From: DATKMP01 sp035541775
Lineage (GTDB): Bacteria; Bacteroidota; Ignavibacteria; UBA10030
Direction: 5' to 3'
Assembly (NCBI GenBank): GCA_035541775.1
Contig: DATKMP010000075.1
Location: forward strand, 1-13,219
DNA length: 13,219 bases
A program made the translations under genes and the position numbers. Numbering within the stretch: the first letter of the stretch is position 1; every line of letters begins with the position of its first letter. A model generated the notes under the pieces. That model ran no database searches. It saw nothing but the letters and a program-made list of their open reading frames with translations, and was not told the origin of the DNA. This document shows positions 7,601 through 13,219 of the stretch, piece after piece.

Positions 7601-9889
7601 ATGAAGATTCGGAAATTATTCCGTCTCTCACTTTTTTTCTTCTCCCTTGTTTGTATTTCTTCCGCTTGTTGGGCGCAGCCATATACTATTCGTGACAATT
7701 CGATTTTCTTTCCTGCCATTCGAATTCAGGTATTGACGCCCACGATGATTCGTATTCAAAAAAATCAAACGCATGAGATTTCTGATACGGCTGATCTTGG
7801 AATCGTCAATTGGCAATTCCCCAAAACCTCTTTTATGGTAACGGAAACCGATCGTGCGTATCGCATTACGACGGATTCGCTTGTTGTGACGTATGTTCCT
7901 CGTTTGAATCTTGTTGAGGGAGGCATTTCAGTATCCTATCGGAATTTCCGGTTGAATATGCTTGCAGAAAAAGATACGGTGAATCTTGGCGGCGTTGTCG
8001 ATGCGCTCGATAATTGCAAAGGGAACCTTCATTATCATGAACAAAATGATGTCGGTTCTGCATGTGAGCCGCATCCCATTCCTGACGGCATCTTGAGTCA
8101 ACGTGGATTTACGGTCTTGAAACATACGGTCGATACGCTTTACTTATACAACGAAGGGGAAGTATGGAACGATCTGGTTGTGTTGGGATATGGAACTAAT
8201 TATAAACAGGCGTTTGCCGATTTTTATCAATTGGCCGGGAAAATTCCGATGCTTCCGAAATGGGCGTTAGGTTTTATATATTCTCGCTGGAAAGATTATG
8301 ACGAGAACGATTACCGGAAAATTGTCGCACGGTTTCGGAAAGAACAAATTCCGCTCGATGCTATAATTCTTGATATGTGCTGGCACATCGATTATTGGTA
8401 CGGATTCCGGTACGACTCGACGCATTTTTCTAACATGCGGGCATTCCATGCATGGACTGATAGCGTACATTTGAAAACGGGTTTCAATCACCACGCTGGT
8501 GCATTGTATTATAAAGATCCGCTTGTTCATGAATTTTGCGTCAATGCCGGCATCAACTACGATTCTGCGCTAACTGCAGGGCTGCCGTGGGAACCGGACA
8601 AGAAAATTATTCGCTATGATCCAACGAATCGAAAACAATTCAGTACGTTTTACGAAATCTATCTCGCGCATCTCATGAAAGATGGATTAGATTTCCACTG
8701 GGTGGACGGCGAGAGTTCCATCTATTCCTCCGATCTTTATCAACAATATACAACCGACTTTACCGGCAAACGCGCGGTTGTCATGAATCGACTGCATAAG
8801 AATGTACTATGCAATCATCGTTATCCATTCGGATTTTCCGGCGATACTTACGTTAGCTGGGAAACAATGGCATATTCGCTGGAAGCAAATATTAAAGGAG
8901 GCAACGGCGGCGTGTACTGGTCGCATGATATTGGCGGTTATATGCCGCAAGGACCTACTGGATATCCTCCGAGCGCAGAAATTTTTGCACGATGGCTACA
9001 GCTTGGTGCGGTGTCGCCAATATTTCGCGTGCACGCAAAGAAAGATTTATATTGGACTCCTCCATGCTTGCCTGGAAGTTTCGATCAAGGTTCGCGCTTG
9101 CCATGGGAATGGGGAGACACGGTGCTTTCTTCAGCAAGGATTTCAATTCAACTCCGTTCGAAATTGATGCCGTATATTTATACAATGGTGCGCCTTGCAC
9201 ATGAAACCGGATTGCCGCTCTGCCGCGGTCTATATATCGATTACCCATCCTCGGCTCAAGCGTACAGGTACGATGAATTTATGTTCGGCGACAATATGCT
9301 TGCCGCGCCAATTCTTTCTTCGTCCCAGTCATCCACAAAGGGTTTAACCGAACGAACCCTTTGGCTGCCGGATGGCGATTGGTACGATTACTTTACGCAG
9401 ACGAAATATGCAGGGAACCAAAAAATTACTGTAAAAAAATCATTGTTTGAGTTTCCTCTTTTCGTCAAAGCCGGATCGATTATTCCGATGGCTTCCTATG
9501 CAGAATATTCCACAGCGCCTTTGGACACTTTGGTCCTTCTTGTTTATACGTCTGAGAAGTCGGGAAAAAATATATTTCGTCTTTATGAAGATGACGGCGA
9601 ATCATTCGCTTTCCAAAACGGGCGATATCGCTGGACGGAAATTCGTTGCGAATACCAAAACAATGCTGTGCAAAAAATTACGATTCAAAAACCGGAAGGG
9701 ATGTTTCCGCAAAGTATCGACAAACGGGCGTATAAAATTTGCATCATCGGTGCGATAAAACCGACGCATGTGATAGTGAATGGAAAAAAGCTTTCGTCAT
9801 GGACATGGGATTCAATAAAAAAATCCATTTACATCACCGTACCAACCTCCAGGGTCGATGAAAATTTAGTGATTGAAGAAGATTATTGA
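7601..9889 (+). CDS. Secreted GH31 family alpha-glycosidase
   Basis: GH31 enzymes are retaining alpha-glycoside hydrolases (or transglycosylases and lyases). The specific substrate cannot be read here. The 762-residue product has a signal peptide (residues 1-25, basic start, hydrophobic core, cleavage near CWA/Q). SSAC within it could instead be a lipobox. An N-terminal beta-sandwich (about 30-210) comes next. The catalytic barrel starts at LPKWALGFIYSRWK (218-231). The expected nucleophile is D369 in DFHWVDGES, and the acid/base candidate is D415 in NHRYPFGFSGDTYVSWE. WSHDIGG (440-446) and SPIFRVHA (472-479) are typical of the family. A beta domain with FPLFVKAGSIIPM (618-630) and a DUF5110-like tail with YEDDGES (662-668) complete it. 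The start at 7601 gives a standard signal peptide. The ATG at 7550 has a better RBS (GGAAG at 7538-7542, spacing 7) but would add 17 residues before it. The neighbour downstream is convergent. Confidence 0.92.
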   Translation: MKIRKLFRLSLFFFSLVCISSACWAQPYTIRDNSIFFPAIRIQVLTPTMIRIQKNQTHEISDTADLGIVNWQFPKTSFMVTETDRAYRITTDSLVVTYVPRLNLVEGGISVSYRNFRLNMLAEKDTVNLGGVVDALDNCKGNLHYHEQNDVGSACEPHPIPDGILSQRGFTVLKHTVDTLYLYNEGEVWNDLVVLGYGTNYKQAFADFYQLAGKIPMLPKWALGFIYSRWKDYDENDYRKIVARFRKEQIPLDAIILDMCWHIDYWYGFRYDSTHFSNMRAFHAWTDSVHLKTGFNHHAGALYYKDPLVHEFCVNAGINYDSALTAGLPWEPDKKIIRYDPTNRKQFSTFYEIYLAHLMKDGLDFHWVDGESSIYSSDLYQQYTTDFTGKRAVVMNRLHKNVLCNHRYPFGFSGDTYVSWETMAYSLEANIKGGNGGVYWSHDIGGYMPQGPTGYPPSAEIFARWLQLGAVSPIFRVHAKKDLYWTPPCLPGSFDQGSRLPWEWGDTVLSSARISIQLRSKLMPYIYTMVRLAHETGLPLCRGLYIDYPSSAQAYRYDEFMFGDNMLAAPILSSSQSSTKGLTERTLWLPDGDWYDYFTQTKYAGNQKITVKKSLFEFPLFVKAGSIIPMASYAEYSTAPLDTLVLLVYTSEKSGKNIFRLYEDDGESFAFQNGRYRWTEIRCEYQNNAVQKITIQKPEGMFPQSIDKRAYKICIIGAIKPTHVIVNGKKLSSWTWDSIKKSIYITVPTSRVDENLVIEEDY

Positions 9890-10011
9890 AAAAGTTTCTT
9901 TGCGCAGATCATTCGTTTCGCGTGAATATTCTTAAGGTTGCTGGTAAGGTCGGAGCTTGTTTGAAGGACGCAATGTATTTTATTCCTTCGCGAAGTGCTG
10001 ATCGACGGTTG

Positions 10012-12519
10012 TTAAAATCTCACGGAAAATTCTAAAACTGGATAGAGGGGAAAAAGTTCGATTGGCCGCAAATCGGCATTCCATTGCAGTGAGCGCATCG
10101 TATTTTGTTGCAGCGTCCATTCGTACGGATCCAATAAACCATAACTGTTCAAGAAGCGCAACGTAAATTGCGACGGCAAATTGAATAAGAGCAATCGCCG
10201 AGAAATGTTCACTTCCATTCTCTGAAATCCTGGCAGTCTGCTGCCATTGATATCGATAACATCGTATCCGCCGTTACTGTTTGAGATCGAGACGCCTTTG
10301 GAATGATTGGTGGTGAGTGGGGAATTTGAAAGAATAAATAATTGGGTTATGGAAGAAGATTGCCGCGATGTGAAAACGCATAGCGCGCCGGCATTCCAAT
10401 TTTCATCGAATCGATATTGCGCTTGTATTTGAACTTCATGTCTCCGATCGAACGGAGGACTGAATTCGTTTCCATTATTTAACTGCGAAAATTTTTCATA
10501 CGCCCATGAAAGATTGTAATTGATTGATCCGGTGAAATTTCCCCGATGTTTTTCAAGATGAAAAATAAAACCGTACGTTCTTCCGGTTCCGAACAAAACC
10601 GCATTATTCAAGTCCTCCGATGCAGCAACGGTTGTATCGAGCAAAAATTCATGAAGATTATTTGTTACACGATAATAGGATTCGACCGAGCTAAGATACT
10701 CGTCATTTGTCATGGCATGTTCGAATCCGAGCGCGACATGGAGCGACGTGGTCGGATGAAGAGAGTCGGTGGAAGGATACCAAAATGTTGTGGGATAAAG
10801 TAAAAAGACGCCGCTGTTTCGGTACGGATGAAGAAATTGATTGATGGTGGAAAACGAAGAATACACACGCGTTTGTTCATCGAGTGAAATGAGAAGAGAA
10901 AACCTCGGATCGATTGCGGAGAATGATCCGTGATCGCCGATAAAACTTGTGGCGCGTGCGCCGAGATTGACGGACATGCCGGGAAATATTTTCCATTGGT
11001 CTTGCAAATAGAACGATGCTTCCCATGCCGAATATCCCTGTAACGACAGCGACGCTGTCTGGCTGGAAAATTCCGAAATAGTTGCATCGATGCCATGATG
11101 AACCAATTCCACGCCGGAGCGAACGGTGTGGCTTTCGTCGTAATACGCTTCAGCGAGTGCATGAAAATTAAAATCTTCAATAGAATACTTTGAAGAAAGA
11201 GGTGTGCCGGAATAGGGAATGGAATTGATGGTCCATCCATGTTGAAGGTCAAAACCGTATCGGCTGTACACGAGTGAAGAAGATAGAAACAGAGAAGGTG
11301 CAGTAATTCCGATCCAGCGAAGATCCATCATCGAATTGGACCATGAAAAATTATTCTGCAGCTGTTGCGCGTGGGCGCTTACGGAGTTTCGGTAGGAATC
11401 ATTCCCGAAATATCCACTCAGCGAAATTTGTTGATTGCTGTTCAATCGATTGACAAGCTTTGCTGTCAATTCAGAGTAGCCAAAATCGATTGGCGATGAT
11501 GCCGGCTGTACGAATCGTAGTACGGCATCGGGGTAACTCTGGCGTCCAGAAATAAGAAACGTCGTTTGATCGGCTAACGGCCCTTCGAATAACACGCTTG
11601 AAGACAGCGAGCCGGTTTCCGCTAAGCCGGAAATATTTTTTCGATTTCCTTCACGCATTGAAAGGTCGAGAATGCCGCCCACACGTCCGCCATAATCCGG
11701 AGGAACGCCGCCGAGTGCAATCGATACATCGTTCAGCGCATCGGCATTGAAGGTGGACAACACACCGCCGACATGAGCCGGATTGTAAATTTGTCCGCCA
11801 TCGAGCAAATATTGATTCTGGTCCGTGGGAACGGACGGAAGATAAACACCGTGCGAGATTCCGTTGACCGATGATAAGGGCATTTGCATGCCTTCGACGA
11901 GCACATCGTGAACCACAAATTCTTTTGGCGTCATTCGTTTGTTGATTTGAATTGGTTTATCGGATACAAGAGAAATTGATTGTGTATCGGATTGGTATCC
12001 GATCGATCGAAGAATAAAGCGGTAGTGGCCAAAAGGAATTTGAGGAATCGAAAAAAAACCGAACGCATTGGAAAATGTCCAATGCAAACGAGATGGATTA
12101 GGATCTTCATCTATGGTTTCAAGATATACCGTTACGCCGGCAATCCAATCCCCGGTCAGAGAATCGGTCAGTATGCCGGAAAGGGTGGATGTGTATTGGG
12201 CCGATTTTTCATGTTGCTTTTTCAAAATAATCTGCGATCCGGTTTGCATCCAGAGCAAAGATGTTCCATTCAAAACGGAATTCAATATCTGTTCAAAATT
12301 ATCGGTCGGGCAATACGCGGTGACATAAATTCCTTCAACGTCCTGATCGAGGAAGATGATGGGCGGCGGGAACCATTTCATCAGTGAATCGATTACCGTG
12401 TGCAGCGGCGTGTGCGTGAATCGAAATGCATGATGCGCGCCTGTGCTTTGAGCAATTCCCGGCGCCGGACAACACATGCCAACAAGAACGCTAATCAATA
12501 ATGTAAGCGCCGTTTTCAT
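10012..12519 (-). CDS. TonB-dependent outer membrane receptor with STN signalling domain
   Basis: This 835-residue receptor is predicted to import a ligand across the outer membrane using TonB energy and to signal through the neighbouring FecR. Domains in order: signal peptide 1-24 (ends GIAQ); an STN (secretin/TonB short N-terminal) domain about 32-101; a carboxypeptidase-regulatory-like domain about 112-195 (LSGILTDSLTGDWIAGVTV, then SNAFGFFSIPQIPFGHY); a plug about 205-300 (QYLLDGGQIYNP, GGVPPDYGGRVGGILDLSMREGN); and a beta-barrel about 300-835. The protein ends in aromatic Phe (FSVRF), the usual outer-membrane assembly signal. At about 835 residues it is shorter than SusC-type receptors, and no SusD gene lies next to it. 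Its start lies 29 bases inside the end of fecR, so the two are probably co-translated. The ligand is unknown; iron complexes and glycans are both possible. Confidence 0.94.
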   Translation of the reverse strand: MKTALTLLISVLVGMCCPAPGIAQSTGAHHAFRFTHTPLHTVIDSLMKWFPPPIIFLDQDVEGIYVTAYCPTDNFEQILNSVLNGTSLLWMQTGSQIILKKQHEKSAQYTSTLSGILTDSLTGDWIAGVTVYLETIDEDPNPSRLHWTFSNAFGFFSIPQIPFGHYRFILRSIGYQSDTQSISLVSDKPIQINKRMTPKEFVVHDVLVEGMQMPLSSVNGISHGVYLPSVPTDQNQYLLDGGQIYNPAHVGGVLSTFNADALNDVSIALGGVPPDYGGRVGGILDLSMREGNRKNISGLAETGSLSSSVLFEGPLADQTTFLISGRQSYPDAVLRFVQPASSPIDFGYSELTAKLVNRLNSNQQISLSGYFGNDSYRNSVSAHAQQLQNNFSWSNSMMDLRWIGITAPSLFLSSSLVYSRYGFDLQHGWTINSIPYSGTPLSSKYSIEDFNFHALAEAYYDESHTVRSGVELVHHGIDATISEFSSQTASLSLQGYSAWEASFYLQDQWKIFPGMSVNLGARATSFIGDHGSFSAIDPRFSLLISLDEQTRVYSSFSTINQFLHPYRNSGVFLLYPTTFWYPSTDSLHPTTSLHVALGFEHAMTNDEYLSSVESYYRVTNNLHEFLLDTTVAASEDLNNAVLFGTGRTYGFIFHLEKHRGNFTGSINYNLSWAYEKFSQLNNGNEFSPPFDRRHEVQIQAQYRFDENWNAGALCVFTSRQSSSITQLFILSNSPLTTNHSKGVSISNSNGGYDVIDINGSRLPGFQRMEVNISRRLLLFNLPSQFTLRFLNSYGLLDPYEWTLQQNTMRSLQWNADLRPIELFPLYPVLEFSVRF

Positions 12520-13219
12520 AATGGTATGTATTGCCTGTCAATTGCATCAATGACGTTAGAGCATTCTCGATCGTTTTGCCATCGAGAATGCCGGTAATGG
12601 TTTCCGTGTGCCGTTGCAGATTTTGTATTTTGATGATAACGTCGAATTGTGATTCCAATTCTTTACAAGCATCAGCAATATTGGAACGATAAAAAATAAA
12701 TTTGCCGCTGATCCATCCCGGATAGAAAACGTAGGGAAGTGTCTTCGGGGCCTCCGGAAATTCATCTCTCGCACAAATGGCAATTTGATTGTTGGCAAGA
12801 ACAACACTGCTGTCGATGCCGTTCTTGCGTGCAGTTATTTTTACACTGCCGTTTAACACGGCCACTTCCATGATTCCATGACGCATGCGAACATTAAATT
12901 GTGTGCCCAGCACCTGCACGGTGCCGACTTCAGTTGTGATGATGAACGGCGTTCCATTCTTCTGAACATGAAACAACGCTTCGCCGTTTAAAGAAACACG
13001 ACGTGCTTTATCAAACAGAGAGCGCCGCACAATCAATTCCGATGTATGATTCAGCGTTACTTCTGTTCCATCGGAAAGCGATATGGCGGAGTGTTGTGCT
13101 TTTGTTGTTGTAAATGTTTTGGCAGAGGATTGGAATATCCAGACCGATCCGACAAGCAACAATACCATCACTGCGAGTGCAAAGGCGATTGTCGGTTTCC
13201 CTATCGTTCTTATCGCTGC
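12491..13219 (-). CDS. FecR-family anti-sigma factor, 5' end outside window
   Basis: FecR proteins sit in the cytoplasmic membrane, hold an ECF sigma factor inside and sense a TonB receptor outside. The frame is open from the stop at 12491-12493 to the right edge, giving 242 visible residues, so the GTG/ATG near 13171 is not the true start. The visible part has a transmembrane helix (about residues 9-32), then a FecR domain of beta strands (AISLSDGTEVTLNHTSEL, GEALFHVQKNGTPFIITTEVG, VLGTQFNVR, VAVLNGSV). It ends in a DUF4974-like region (GKFIFYRSNIADACKELES, then the end QLTGNTYHYENGAYIID). The missing N-terminus should be the cytoplasmic sigma-binding part. The gene overlaps the receptor start by 29 bases. 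An ECF sigma gene is expected upstream, beyond the window. Confidence 0.92.
   Translation of the reverse strand, partial: AAIRTIGKPTIAFALAVMVLLLVGSVWIFQSSAKTFTTTKAQHSAISLSDGTEVTLNHTSELIVRRSLFDKARRVSLNGEALFHVQKNGTPFIITTEVGTVQVLGTQFNVRMRHGIMEVAVLNGSVKITARKNGIDSSVVLANNQIAICARDEFPEAPKTLPYVFYPGWISGKFIFYRSNIADACKELESQFDVIIKIQNLQRHTETITGILDGKTIENALTSLMQLTGNTYHYENGAYIID

Noticed and set aside
7459..7695. Small 78-codon open frame before the GH31 gene
   Set aside because: It overlaps the GH31 signal-peptide region in another frame and has no recognisable protein features; it is probably a shadow.
9963..9995. Inverted repeat GAAGGA/TCCTTC and palindrome CTTCGCGAAG between the convergent genes
   Set aside because: The stem is short with a 15-base loop and has no T-run on either strand, so it is not a convincing bidirectional terminator.
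10710..11252. 180-codon minus-strand open frame inside the receptor gene
   Set aside because: It lies fully within the TonB-dependent receptor coding region in another frame and its translation shows no family features.

Overview
The window reads as chromosome from the Bacteroidota or a close relative in the FCB group. The main evidence is on the minus strand at the right end. There, a FecR-type anti-sigma factor with a C-terminal DUF4974-like region is followed by a TonB-dependent receptor that carries a signal peptide, an STN domain and a carboxypeptidase-regulatory-like domain. DUF6057-type membrane proteins and a secreted GH31 glycosidase fit the same assignment. No tRNA, rRNA, CRISPR array, insertion sequence or phage gene was recognised. 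The species cannot be named from the sequence.

Left part (1-7403, plus strand): a compact run of five genes. It is built from two tandem copies of a two-gene cassette plus one enzyme. Each cassette has a multi-pass membrane protein with a TPR-like extracytoplasmic tail (DUF6057-like), then an exported, probably lipid-anchored beta-propeller protein with PD40/TolB-like repeats and a single CxxCH heme c motif. The first membrane gene is cut by the left edge. In both cassettes the lipoprotein start codon lies inside the last codons of the membrane gene, with the same spacing to a purine-rich ribosome binding site. Three bases after the second lipoprotein begins a chorismatase-like protein of the RidA/YjgF superfamily (FkbO/Hyg5/XanB2 type). 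A hairpin followed by seven T residues probably ends this unit.

Middle (about 7550-9889, plus strand): a secreted GH31 alpha-glycosidase with an N-terminal beta-sandwich, catalytic barrel and DUF5110-like tail. It appears to be its own transcription unit.

Right part (10012-13219, minus strand, convergent with GH31): fecR, cut by the right edge, overlaps the start of the TonB-dependent receptor gene by 29 bases. This is the standard surface-signalling layout, and an ECF sigma factor gene is expected just beyond the right edge. The receptor ligand cannot be read from sequence. Its closeness to the GH31 gene makes a glycan possible but proves nothing.

The part most likely to be new is the duplicated membrane protein/heme-propeller cassette joined to a chorismate-using enzyme. 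The parts are recognisable, but I know of no assigned function for the combination.
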